Shown: positions 26,588 through 34,436 of the stretch, piece after piece
Position numbering within the stretch: position 1 is the first letter of the stretch
How the letters are laid out: each line of letters starts with the position of its first letter
Origin: Acidimicrobiales bacterium
Lineage (GTDB): Bacteria > Actinomycetota > Acidimicrobiia > Acidimicrobiales > JAKAVM01
NCBI GenBank assembly: GCA_027452005.1
Contig: DAIDHF010000013.1
Coordinates: 1 to 54,198, forward strand
Reading direction: 5' to 3'
Length of the DNA stretch: 54,198 nt
Notes under the pieces: generated by a model
Seen by the model: only the letters and a program-made list of their open reading frames with translations
The model's database searches: none
Told to the model about the DNA's origin: nothing
Translations under genes and position numbers: made by a program

Positions 26588-27364
26588 TTGATACCCATGT
26601 TGTTAGTAATACTCGGACTCTTAGGACTTAGCATTGGAAGCTTTCTAAACGTGGTGATCTACAGAGTCCCTTCGGGGCAGTCCGTGTCACGGCCTAGATC
26701 TTTCTGTCCCGAGTGCAAGACACAGATAAGAAGTCTAGACAACGTTCCGGTAGTCTCGTGGCTGATACTCGGGGGAAAGTGCAGGTACTGTGGCAAATCA
26801 ATTTCCAAACGATATCCAGCGGTTGAATTACTGACAGGCGTTCTCTTTTTGGCTGCTGGGCTGGATTTCTCCACCAGATACTTTGAGCTGGCCCTAGTAT
26901 GCCTTATGTCCGCCAGCCTTCTGGCAGTTTCTGTTATTGATGTTGACCACTTCATTATTCCAAACTCTATTATTGCCTGGACGACGGTTATAGTGCTTGC
27001 GCTCACTATCTCTAATTGTGCCTATCACGACGCCTGGGTTACCCTCCGCAACGGGATAATTGGAGGGAGCATTAGCTTCTGCATATTCTTTTTAATCCAT
27101 TTTTTCTTCCCAGCAGGAATGGGCTTTGGGGACGTCAAGCTCGCTTTTTTACTGGGACTGGGGCTTGGATCGATAAGACTGGAATTTGTCCCAATCGGCT
27201 TCTTCTTGGCGTTTTTTCTTGGAGCCGTTGTGGGGATGGTGCTTATTGCCCTCGGGAAAGCCTCTAGGAAGTCGAAGCTCCCCTTTGGCCCATATTTGGC
27301 CATTGGGACGGTGGCCACGTTCTATCTGGGTTCACCCCTGGCCTCACTTTGGCTACATCGCTGA
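26588..27364 (+). CDS. pilD: Prepilin peptidase / N-methyltransferase
   Basis: About 258 residues with the complete bifunctional architecture. The cytoplasmic zinc-binding pairs CPEC (40-43) and CRYC (65-68) belong to the methyltransferase part, and the aspartyl protease residues are in VIDVDHFIIPN (D118 region) and GFGD (179-182). Six to eight membrane helices are visible. It removes the leader from prepilins such as the one at 21031-21633 and methylates the new N-terminus. TTG 26588 is preferred because GGAGG lies 4 bases upstream; ATG 26597 is an alternative, and an earlier in-frame start lies inside the divergent acyltransferase gene. The pilus assembly operon follows after 225 bases. Confidence 0.94.
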   Translation: MIPMLLVILGLLGLSIGSFLNVVIYRVPSGQSVSRPRSFCPECKTQIRSLDNVPVVSWLILGGKCRYCGKSISKRYPAVELLTGVLFLAAGLDFSTRYFELALVCLMSASLLAVSVIDVDHFIIPNSIIAWTTVIVLALTISNCAYHDAWVTLRNGIIGGSISFCIFFLIHFFFPAGMGFGDVKLAFLLGLGLGSIRLEFVPIGFFLAFFLGAVVGMVLIALGKASRKSKLPFGPYLAIGTVATFYLGSPLASLWLHR

Positions 27365-27383
27365 CATAGCCGGTGAGCAGGCC

Positions 27384-27427
27384 TGTGGCGATTTTGTGGG
27401 GAAGCTGTGGACAAAGGTTGTGGACAT
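27384..27427. promoter_or_regulatory. Cluster of four TGTGG motifs, DnaA-box-like
   Basis: TGTGGCGAT (27384), TGTGGGGAA (27395), TGTGGACAA (27406) and TGTGGACAT (27419) occur in the same orientation at spacings of 11, 11 and 13 bases, close to one helical turn. The third is the exact complement of TTGTCCACA, the DnaA box of high-GC actinobacteria. Two ACATGT palindromes (27424-27429 and 27433-27438) follow. The rest of 27365-27589 includes the AT-rich near-palindrome AGGTAAATATATACCT (27500-27515) and probably the promoter of the pil operon. Confidence 0.45.
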
Positions 27428-27592
27428 GTTTCACATGTTGAACTTGTTGTTTTAGTTGCCAAAGGTGGTCTAGTGTCTGGGGATCGAGAGTAGTAATCGA
27501 GGTAAATATATACCTTGATTGAGTTGGTCTTGTTTGGGACTTTTAGGGCAATTATTGAGTTGAAGTTTTGGCTCAAGAATTAGGAGTACTTG

Positions 27593-27772
27593 TTGGCGTC
27601 GGCAAAGAGATTGTTGAGAGTTGGTGAGGTTGCTGAGGTGATGCGCGTCTCAACAATGACCGTCTACAGATTGATCAACTCAGGCGAACTCGTCGCAACA
27701 CGTATCGGAAGAAGCTGGAGAGTTTGGGACAGCGACGTTATGTCATATCTGGAACAGAGGAGGCAGCTATGA
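27593..27772 (+). CDS. Small helix-turn-helix (excisionase/BldC-like) DNA-binding protein
   Basis: A 59-residue protein consisting of one MerR/excisionase-type winged helix: 'LLRVGEVAEVMRVSTMTVYR' is the helix-turn-helix and 'GELVATRIGRSWRVWDSDVM' the wing and following strand. Proteins of this type bind direct repeats and can act as small regulators like BldC, or as phage excisionases; no integrase or other mobile gene is nearby, so regulation is more likely. Starts TTG 27590 or TTG 27593 follow AGGAG (27582-27586); 27593 gives a 6-base spacing. The TGA stop overlaps the ATG of the next small frame, placing it at the head of the pilus operon, where it may control pilus genes or its own promoter. 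Confidence 0.82.
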   Translation: MASAKRLLRVGEVAEVMRVSTMTVYRLINSGELVATRIGRSWRVWDSDVMSYLEQRRQL

Positions 27773-27864
27773 CTTCTTACTCAAAGTTTCCGAAATCAAT
27801 GATTGCCTTACGTTGGACGGCGATATTACGAGAGAAGATCACTAGCTTGAACGAGGTAGCCTAG
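27769..27864 (+). CDS. 31-residue protein coupled between the HTH gene and pilM
   Basis: A short frame, ATG 27769 to TAG 27862-27864, encoding MTSYSKFPKSMIALRWTAIL plus 11 more residues. The ribosome-binding site GAGGAGG (27757-27763) lies 5 bases upstream, among the best in the window. The ATG overlaps the stop of the HTH gene (ATGA), and its stop overlaps the pilM GTG (TAGTG). The tight coupling argues that it is translated. The peptide is basic and amphipathic in the middle. It may be a genuine small protein or a coupling device that feeds ribosomes to pilM; no family is recognised. Confidence 0.5.
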   Translation: MTSYSKFPKSMIALRWTAILREKITSLNEVA

Positions 27865-29753
27865 TGGCCGGGTTCATTGGACTTGACATTGGCACCATGG
27901 CCGTTAGGGCCGCAGAGGTCTCCCTGAAGGGCAATGTTGCTACGTTAGAGTTGTTCGGCCAGGTGGCCTTGCCCTATGGTGCCGTGAAAAACGGTGAAGT
28001 TGTCGATGTAGGAGCTGTTGGGGAAGCGATTCAAAGACTCTGGGAGCAAACCGGCTTTAGGTCAAAGAAGGTAGTCGTTGGAGTGTCTAACCAACGAGTC
28101 TTTGTACGCCAGGCGGAACTGTCAGCAATGACGGAAGAAGATATCCGGTCTAGCCTTCAGTTTGAAGCCCAGGAGTTTATTCCTATTCCAATTGAGGATG
28201 TCGAACTTGATTTTAGAGTAATTGAGAATATAACCGGCGCAGACGGAGAGCCACGTGTCCGGATATTACTTGCCGCAGCTCAAAAGGACATGATTGCCAA
28301 TCTAATTGGAGCTGTTGAACTGGCTGGTCTTCGTGTATCTAAAATCGATCTCATTCCATTTGCTTTAGTCAGGGCGTTGGCTCCACTATCAATGGGACAG
28401 ATTCCCGAAGGTTCATCACAGGCAGAAGCAATAGTCTCGGTTGGTGCTGGGATCACCAACGTCGTGATCCATGAGCGCGGGATTCCGCGTTTTGTCAGGA
28501 TTATTGCCAATGGCGGAGGGTCAATAACCGAGGCAATAGCGAGTGAGCTCGAAGTCGACATGGATACTGCTGAAGAGCTAAAGCGCTATTCCTACATGCG
28601 CCCATCCGATCCACAATCAGCCAAGGTGGCAGAGGTCATAGCTGCTCAAATCAGACCCCTTCTTCAAGAGATCCAGGGTTCAATTCAGTTTTACTCATCG
28701 CAGGCCGATGCATCTCCTATTAATCGAGTCTTAGTTGCAGGCGGGGGAAGTCTAACTCCAGGTTTATTTGATCAACTTACAGCGCAAAGTGAGTACCCGG
28801 TACAGCCCGCACTGATATTAGGAGCATTGCAACTGGGCAGGACGGGACTGTCCGAACAAGACCTAACCAGATCTGAACCGGTTATGGCTCCTCCACTAGG
28901 GTTGGCTTTAGCGCCTCACGACAGTGGATCTATCTCGCTTGTTCCAAGAGATTTTGTCCAAAAAGGCAATCCGGTATTTCAAATGATAGGGGTAGGAGCA
29001 TTTCTTCTACTAGTTATGATCCCTCTTTGGCTTGTTTGGCACTCGGATAATTCGAAAATTGGAAAGATCAACTCGGCAATAGCTAGCCTGACTCGACAAA
29101 ACTCTAATATTCGCTCGCAACTCCCTCAGCTAAAGATCTCTGAGGAACTTGCGGCACAAAATACACAGCAAGTTGGGGCGATAAAGCAGATTCTGGCATC
29201 CGATGTAGACTGGGTAAACTTGCTTGGCGGGATTGCCGAAGAAATGCCTCAAAGCACCTGGATTACGCAGTTGCAACTTCAATCTGGAGGATTAGCCAGT
29301 TCCTCTTCTTCGGGGGGACTTACTTCAACGGCTTCTGCAATTGGAACCATCTCTTTTACAGTAGATGGGTTCTCTATCGAGTCAGCCGCCCAGTGGCTTG
29401 ATTCCTATAGTAACTTCCCCTCATTGAGTGGAATGTGGCTAAGTTCAGTCAAACTTTCGCCATTTACATCTCAGTATTACGGAACCTCACAACCACTCTC
29501 GTCAAGTTCGAGTCAGAATGCGTCGACTTCGTCATCGTCGGCGACTTCGGGGAATACTGCTCAGCTAGGTACTGCAGATCCAAACGGAGATCCATCTCCC
29601 GCTCTGTGCATAATTCCAGGGCACTGTTTAGCCCAATTCAGTGCATCGGCATACCTGACTACGTCAGCAGTATCAACCCGACTTAACTGTTATTTAGATG
29701 GCTTTTCTGATCCAAGTTGTCCCTACTCTGGAGCCAGCGAGAACTCTGGATGA
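27864..29753 (+). CDS. pilM: Fused PilM-PilN type IV pilus assembly protein
   Basis: A 629-residue fusion. Residues 1-345 are PilM, an actin-like ATPase-fold protein: FIGLDIGT (4-11) for nucleotide binding, 'FEAQEFIPIPIEDVELDF', 'SVGAGITNVVI' and 'VLVAGGGSLTPGLFDQL'. Residues 355-629 are PilN-like: a short cytoplasmic segment, one membrane helix (about 371-392), a coiled-coil-like part and a periplasmic-type domain ('WVNLLGGIAEEMPQSTWITQL') interrupted by Ser-rich linkers. In other bacteria PilM and PilN are separate and bind through the PilN N-terminus, so the fusion makes that contact covalent. The GTG start at 27864 has GAGG 7 bases upstream. Its TGA overlaps the PilO start. Confidence 0.9.
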   Translation: MAGFIGLDIGTMAVRAAEVSLKGNVATLELFGQVALPYGAVKNGEVVDVGAVGEAIQRLWEQTGFRSKKVVVGVSNQRVFVRQAELSAMTEEDIRSSLQFEAQEFIPIPIEDVELDFRVIENITGADGEPRVRILLAAAQKDMIANLIGAVELAGLRVSKIDLIPFALVRALAPLSMGQIPEGSSQAEAIVSVGAGITNVVIHERGIPRFVRIIANGGGSITEAIASELEVDMDTAEELKRYSYMRPSDPQSAKVAEVIAAQIRPLLQEIQGSIQFYSSQADASPINRVLVAGGGSLTPGLFDQLTAQSEYPVQPALILGALQLGRTGLSEQDLTRSEPVMAPPLGLALAPHDSGSISLVPRDFVQKGNPVFQMIGVGAFLLLVMIPLWLVWHSDNSKIGKINSAIASLTRQNSNIRSQLPQLKISEELAAQNTQQVGAIKQILASDVDWVNLLGGIAEEMPQSTWITQLQLQSGGLASSSSSGGLTSTASAIGTISFTVDGFSIESAAQWLDSYSNFPSLSGMWLSSVKLSPFTSQYYGTSQPLSSSSSQNASTSSSSATSGNTAQLGTADPNGDPSPALCIIPGHCLAQFSASAYLTTSAVSTRLNCYLDGFSDPSCPYSGASENSG

Positions 29754-30601
29754 AGATTGAACGCAATGCACTAATTCTTCTCGGTGTTGGCCTTATCGTG
29801 ATATTTGGAGTCTGGTATTTTATGCTACTGAGACCTACCGATTCGAAAATCAGCCAACTAGATGCTACCCAACAAAGCCTTGTCTCCGTCCAGCGTGATC
29901 TGAAGATCCAGCAAAATTCGATTGAGAGTGGGACCGGGTCATTTTCAAAATCAATATCTCAGTCTGGGGTGCTATCTGCCGCCATCCCAGATCAGCCCGA
30001 TCTGGCTGGAATTATCAACGATATAGACGCTTCAATGGAAACATCGGGTATTGGACTTATAAGCATTACTCCCACTGTGTCTGCGTCGTCGAGCCCGGTT
30101 CCCTCGACGACAGCTACCACGACAGCTCCTTCAAGCTCGTCGGGATCTTCTACCTCTACAACTGTTGCTCCGAGTACGAGTTCAGGCGGATCCTCTTCGG
30201 GTAAGACAGTTTCAATTGACCTAACCGCTACTGGGAGGTACTTTCAAATTGTCGATTTTATCGACCAGATGCAGCAGCTACCTAGGATATATACGATCAG
30301 TCGGATAACTATTACTGGTGGCAGGGACAATCAAACCGAAAGTCCAGCCACTCTCTTTTCTCCATTATTGTCTGTAAATATTTCGATGGCTACATATTTT
30401 TCGGGCAATTCGACTGTAATTATTGCTAACCAGCAATCGGAAAGCGGGATTGCCAATAACCTGATACCGGGTGGCTCTTCTACAACTACATTGGTACAAC
30501 CAGGTACAGCTAATGGGTCGAGCAATACAGTTACTCCAAGTAGTGTTCCAACTGGAGCCGCAGGGTCGGGAACAGCTCCAGGGACCGTAGGAAGCGGATA
30601 G
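29750..30601 (+). CDS. pilO: PilO-like type IV pilus assembly protein
   Basis: A 283-residue bitopic membrane protein: membrane helix about 8-26, a coiled-coil-like stretch about 35-65, then a ferredoxin-like PilO domain whose first strand region ends near 105 and resumes at 'KTVSIDLTATGRYFQIVDFI' with 'QLPRIYTISRITITGG' after it. A Ser/Thr-rich insertion of about 45 residues lies between the halves, and a second low-complexity tail closes the protein. ATG 29750 overlaps the PilMN stop (ATGA), giving coupled translation; an earlier in-frame ATG at 29717 lies within pilMN and is less likely. PilO pairs with PilN to form the alignment ring of the pilus machine. Confidence 0.85.
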   Translation: MKIERNALILLGVGLIVIFGVWYFMLLRPTDSKISQLDATQQSLVSVQRDLKIQQNSIESGTGSFSKSISQSGVLSAAIPDQPDLAGIINDIDASMETSGIGLISITPTVSASSSPVPSTTATTTAPSSSSGSSTSTTVAPSTSSGGSSSGKTVSIDLTATGRYFQIVDFIDQMQQLPRIYTISRITITGGRDNQTESPATLFSPLLSVNISMATYFSGNSTVIIANQQSESGIANNLIPGGSSTTTLVQPGTANGSSNTVTPSSVPTGAAGSGTAPGTVGSG

Positions 30602-30603
30602 GT

Positions 30604-31398
30604 ATGTCAATTACCCAGGAAGACGCCACCCAAGGTTTACCCTCCGCTGATAACGATGCTTATTCCATAGACACCAGTGGCATTGATTCCCCCCAAGCAA
30701 TAGTAGGTGGGAAGCCAGCCACCAACTCATCAAGACGGATTCTTATAATCGTTCTTGTTATTGTTGTTGTCGCGGCAGCTGCTTTTGGGGCAACCCGACT
30801 ATTTAGTCACGGTCCAGGTTCGACTGCGACTACAACAACCCTAGCTAGTTCCTCTGGACTTGCAGGCACCACATCGACCTCCTCGGTATCAGTTGGCACA
30901 AATTCGCCCACCGGGTCTTCCGGGCAGTCAGGATCGGCCCAGGTCAATGGCCTTCCATCCATTCCTTACCAAGTTTACACTACCAGGGATCCATTTACTC
31001 CGGTTGCACTTCCCGTGCTCTCCGGGGATGGCCAGCTTTTTGGGATAGCTCTAAACGTAGGAGCTGCAAGTTCATCTAGTTCGTCGACTACAACCCAGGT
31101 CACCGCCTCGACGCTTCCGTCGAGCGGGTCAACCTCGACGAGTACCACAAATGCCCAGGCACCTGCGGGACCTCCACCATCTACAACTCACACGATTGAA
31201 CTTATTTCCATATTCACGTCAAATGGACAACCCACGGCTAATGTAACAGTAGATAGTCAGGGATATCAGGTTTACGATGGAGAGGTGTTTGATGGGAACT
31301 TTACTGTCGTGATTCTAAGTACGGCCACTGGTTGTGGCACTTTCCTTTATGCGGACTATGAGTTTCAACTTTGCGAAGGTCAACAGGCACAGGTATAA
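30604..31398 (+). CDS. PilP-like single-pass membrane protein
   Basis: A 264-residue protein with a cytoplasmic N-terminus of about 44 residues, one membrane helix (about 45-62), and a long Ser/Thr/Gly-rich linker. A small motif TRDPFTPV (127-134) follows, then a C-terminal beta domain (about 195-264) of the form 'TIELISIFTSNGQPTANVTV', 'GEVFDGNFTVV', with a cysteine pair (about 244 and 257). The RDPF box and beta domain match the general plan of PilP, although sequence similarity is low. In diderms PilP binds the outer-membrane secretin, which a monoderm does not need, so its partner here may be the next protein. It starts 2 bases after pilO and ends directly before the next start. Confidence 0.72.
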   Translation: MSITQEDATQGLPSADNDAYSIDTSGIDSPQAIVGGKPATNSSRRILIIVLVIVVVAAAAFGATRLFSHGPGSTATTTTLASSSGLAGTTSTSSVSVGTNSPTGSSGQSGSAQVNGLPSIPYQVYTTRDPFTPVALPVLSGDGQLFGIALNVGAASSSSSSTTTQVTASTLPSSGSTSTSTTNAQAPAGPPPSTTHTIELISIFTSNGQPTANVTVDSQGYQVYDGEVFDGNFTVVILSTATGCGTFLYADYEFQLCEGQQAQV

Positions 31399-34344
31399 AT
31401 GTCAAAAAAATTTATGAGTTCTGGGTCCAAAGCTCTAAGTGAGGCTTTTCAGGCCTTTGTCGAGCCAGCAAGAAAGCCATTCATACTCTTAGCTACGGTT
31501 CTGATGGTTGTGGCTATATTTTCCGGGATAGGATTTAGCCAGGTCCCGGCCATGGCTGGAGTTCATTCGGATGGGCCAAATCAGAATTTGGCAAGCAGAT
31601 TACTTTCGAGCCGATCTTTAGGACTTGGCAATTTGGGTACCGAGTCGCACTTTGTTTCAACTCAAACCAGAGTAGTTGGAGACGTTCAACTAACGGGAAC
31701 CTTGGAGCCGAACTCAAAGACCGTCAAAGTTTCGATGAAAGGTGCGTTACCTACGACCAACACATCACCGACTGCCCGGGGTCACGCAACGGTAGTAACT
31801 AGTGCATGTCCTCAGGCCTCTGGTGGGACAGTTATTACCAACCCGGTGATTAGTAACATTTCTCCGACCTATGGTCCGTCTGGAGGAGGTACACAGGTAA
31901 CCCTTTCAGGGGTGAACCTTGGCGGAGCATGCGACTCAGTCGCACCTAATACCGAGAGTTCTCAAACTACTGTTGTCGCTGGCGTTTCAATAACCACAAC
32001 GACAGTTACAAGTACTGTAACCACCTTCGAATTCTCTGCCTATGGGGTTACTTTTACTTATACAACTTCTTCCGGACAGATTACTCTTGGCTCTCCTGAG
32101 ATCCTTTCGGATAACGGTCTAGAAATAGTGGCACTCACCCCGCCAGGTCCGTTATGTTCAGCGATTTCAGCTACCCAGGTGACTGCAAGTGTTCAGATCG
32201 TTCAACAGACCGCGACGTATACTTCGATCTGGGTAGGTTCGGTACCACCAGCCCCTTTCCCTACGTCTCCGAACCCGATGACTTGTATTGCCGCATCTAC
32301 TTTGATTCCTCCTCCTACATCGTGTAACTCGACTGACAGTGCCCCCTCGGTAAGTGACGTAAACTCGACCTCTACCCAACCTATTATTTTTACGTATATC
32401 AACGAAGGCCCCCAAGTGCTTAGTTGTGGGACAAGCCAAGTTCCATATGACATCGCTAATGGGAATGCAGTCGTAAAACAGATGTCAGCTGAACTCAGTG
32501 CTGACGTAAATGTTGAAAGAACATCTCGGGGCCTGATGCAATTATCAACTAGCTCGTACCTGCAAAATATCGCAAACACCTGGGCTGACGAACAAGCTGC
32601 TGGCATTACTGGTGGTTCTTCTGGGTCAGGTGGTTCTTCGGTAACCGAATCGGATGCTTGCATACTTCAAGAAGTGGCGGCATCTGGCTATACGTCGGGT
32701 AGCTCCTCGTTATGGGCTGCTGAAAATGGAGGGGTTTTCTCGGGCCCGGCAAGCACCGGTCAGATGAACGCGGTATTTGTCAAGTCAGTAAATCCAGAGC
32801 CCGCCACGTCGTTGTCTGGATTGGGTTCACAAGGTAACTGTCAAAGCTCTGGTACTGGTTCTGGTGGCTCTGGAGGTTCTGGTGGAGGGACTGGTGGGGC
32901 CACAATTGCCAATACTAGTACTTCTCAGAATATATTAAGTACTACCTTTAATGCCATGGGCGTCGGAGTGGCCTGTAACGGTTCTGCTAGTGGTACTTGC
33001 TACGTCGCTGAGGTATTCGCAGGACCTGGACCGCTGCTTCCAGCCCAGGCTCCCGGTAACGCAGTCGTGTCTAGTGGGGGGACCCAAGCCCTCGACGTAT
33101 TACCCGCTGCCCCTATTGACGTGAAGGCAAGCATCGCACAAGAACCCGGGGACCAATTCTTGATCTCGGCAACTTGGCAACCGCCTCCAGCGGAAGGCTT
33201 CGATCCAGTCAATTCCTACCAGATTGAATTCTACGACATGAATAGTGGGTTGCAGTGTTCAGGAATGGGTGGCGCAAACATTTTGGCTTTCTCGGCTACT
33301 GGCTGCATAATCAATAGTTCCTATTCGCCATTCTCAACTGACAGCTACGAGGTAACAGTGAGCGCCGTTAATGATTTATGTCAGACGAGCTGTTTCCCCC
33401 AGGCCCTGTACCCGACAACTCCTCCTCCCGGTTCTTCAAATGGGTGTGATCCATACGGGTCTGTTTTTTTCCCATTCTGTAGCCCTGCCGGAGCTTCTCC
33501 AAGTGGTCCAAATCAGATTGCAAGTCCCTATATCTTGCAGGTTTCTGGTGTGACTGGCAACAACGGTAATCCAAATCCCGGACTTGGCTCTGGGGATTCA
33601 TATAGGTTTGTGGCCGCAGACGGCGGAGTGTTTACCTTTGGCCAAGACAGCTTTTATGGTTCCATGGGGGGCAGGACGATCTCGGGATCTATGGTTGCAA
33701 TTGCGCCCACACCTGACGGAGGAGGCTACTGGACGGTTTCGAGTGGTGGAGGAGTCTACGCCTTTGGAGACGCAAACTTTTACGGATCAACTGGTGGGGT
33801 TCACCTAGTAGCTCCGGTAATTGCAATGGCGGTTACACCAGACGGGGGCGGTTATTGGTTGGCTGCATCTGACGGGGGAGTATTTGCCTTTGGAGACGCC
33901 GAGTTCTACGGTTCGGCTGGTGCCAGGAGCTTAGATGGACCCATTGAAGGCTTTGTAACGACCCCTGACGGGAAAGGCTATTGGATGGTTACCTCCCAGG
34001 GCACCGTATATGGGTTTGGCGACGCTGCACTGTTTGGTTCGATATCTCCTTCGACTAGCCACGCAACCATTGTTGGAATGGCCAGGACAATTGATGGCCG
34101 CGGTTACTGGTTGGTTGGCCAAGACGGGTCGGTTTACTCCTTTGGTGATGCACAATTTTACGGGAATGCTCTCGGATCGACTGGATCAAACCAGATTATT
34201 GGTATTTTTGCCACCCAGTCTGGTAATGGATACTGGTTGCTCACCCAGTCAGGTGGGCTGGTAACATTCGGTGACGCAACATTCTCTGGTTCAGTGCAGA
34301 CGTTGAATCTGGCAGCCCCGGTCGTGTCAATGGAAGTCGGTTAG
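31399..34344 (+). CDS. Large secreted multidomain protein of the pilus operon (IPT, CAP, Fn3-like, propeller repeats)
   Basis: A 981-residue exported protein. A hydrophobic signal or anchor segment is at about 28-47. Residues 148-290 include an IPT/TIG region ('NPVISNISPTYGPSGGGTQV'). Residues 355-545 resemble a CAP/SCP domain ('ERTSRGLMQLSTSSYLQNIA', then 'MGVGVACNGSASGTCYVAEV'), interrupted by Gly-Ser loops. Residues 570-665 look fibronectin-like, with cysteines. From 741 to the end are six repeats at exactly 42-residue steps (741, 783, 825, 867, 909, 951) with the core DGGVFAFGDAxFYGS and a TPDGGGYW block, probably beta-propeller blades. ATG 31399 directly abuts the PilP-like stop, so it is the last gene of the pilus operon. 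A surface adhesin or PilY1-like pilus tip protein is the best guess; no enzyme activity can be claimed. Confidence 0.85.
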   Translation: MSKKFMSSGSKALSEAFQAFVEPARKPFILLATVLMVVAIFSGIGFSQVPAMAGVHSDGPNQNLASRLLSSRSLGLGNLGTESHFVSTQTRVVGDVQLTGTLEPNSKTVKVSMKGALPTTNTSPTARGHATVVTSACPQASGGTVITNPVISNISPTYGPSGGGTQVTLSGVNLGGACDSVAPNTESSQTTVVAGVSITTTTVTSTVTTFEFSAYGVTFTYTTSSGQITLGSPEILSDNGLEIVALTPPGPLCSAISATQVTASVQIVQQTATYTSIWVGSVPPAPFPTSPNPMTCIAASTLIPPPTSCNSTDSAPSVSDVNSTSTQPIIFTYINEGPQVLSCGTSQVPYDIANGNAVVKQMSAELSADVNVERTSRGLMQLSTSSYLQNIANTWADEQAAGITGGSSGSGGSSVTESDACILQEVAASGYTSGSSSLWAAENGGVFSGPASTGQMNAVFVKSVNPEPATSLSGLGSQGNCQSSGTGSGGSGGSGGGTGGATIANTSTSQNILSTTFNAMGVGVACNGSASGTCYVAEVFAGPGPLLPAQAPGNAVVSSGGTQALDVLPAAPIDVKASIAQEPGDQFLISATWQPPPAEGFDPVNSYQIEFYDMNSGLQCSGMGGANILAFSATGCIINSSYSPFSTDSYEVTVSAVNDLCQTSCFPQALYPTTPPPGSSNGCDPYGSVFFPFCSPAGASPSGPNQIASPYILQVSGVTGNNGNPNPGLGSGDSYRFVAADGGVFTFGQDSFYGSMGGRTISGSMVAIAPTPDGGGYWTVSSGGGVYAFGDANFYGSTGGVHLVAPVIAMAVTPDGGGYWLAASDGGVFAFGDAEFYGSAGARSLDGPIEGFVTTPDGKGYWMVTSQGTVYGFGDAALFGSISPSTSHATIVGMARTIDGRGYWLVGQDGSVYSFGDAQFYGNALGSTGSNQIIGIFATQSGNGYWLLTQSGGLVTFGDATFSGSVQTLNLAAPVVSMEVG
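33619..34341 (+). repeat. Six in-frame 126-bp coding repeats
   Basis: Six tandem units of 126 bases encode 42-residue repeats with consensus DGGVxxFGDAxFYGS ... TPDGxGYW. The phase is exact across all six, with no insertion, while the DNA has diverged, so the period is held by protein structure rather than by recent duplication. Confidence 0.9.
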
Positions 34345-34436
34345 CCGGGCTAATAGGCCAATTTGCGCATGATTGGTTCAGGTGGAGTTAGCCAGACATG
34401 ATCACGCCGACGATAAATACGGGCTAGATTGGATAT

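Noticed and set aside
27365-27592. Replication origin at the TGTGG cluster
   Set aside because: No dnaA, dnaN or gyr gene is near, only one motif is a full DnaA box, and no AT-rich unwinding region of origin type is evident. Kept only as a possible DnaA-binding site.
27593-27772. Mobile element marked by an excisionase-like gene
   Set aside because: No integrase, attachment repeats or composition change is seen; the gene is embedded in the pilus operon.
33619-34341. Recent tandem DNA duplication or CRISPR-like array
   Set aside because: The repeats are protein-level 42-residue units with diverged DNA, not identical direct repeats with spacers.
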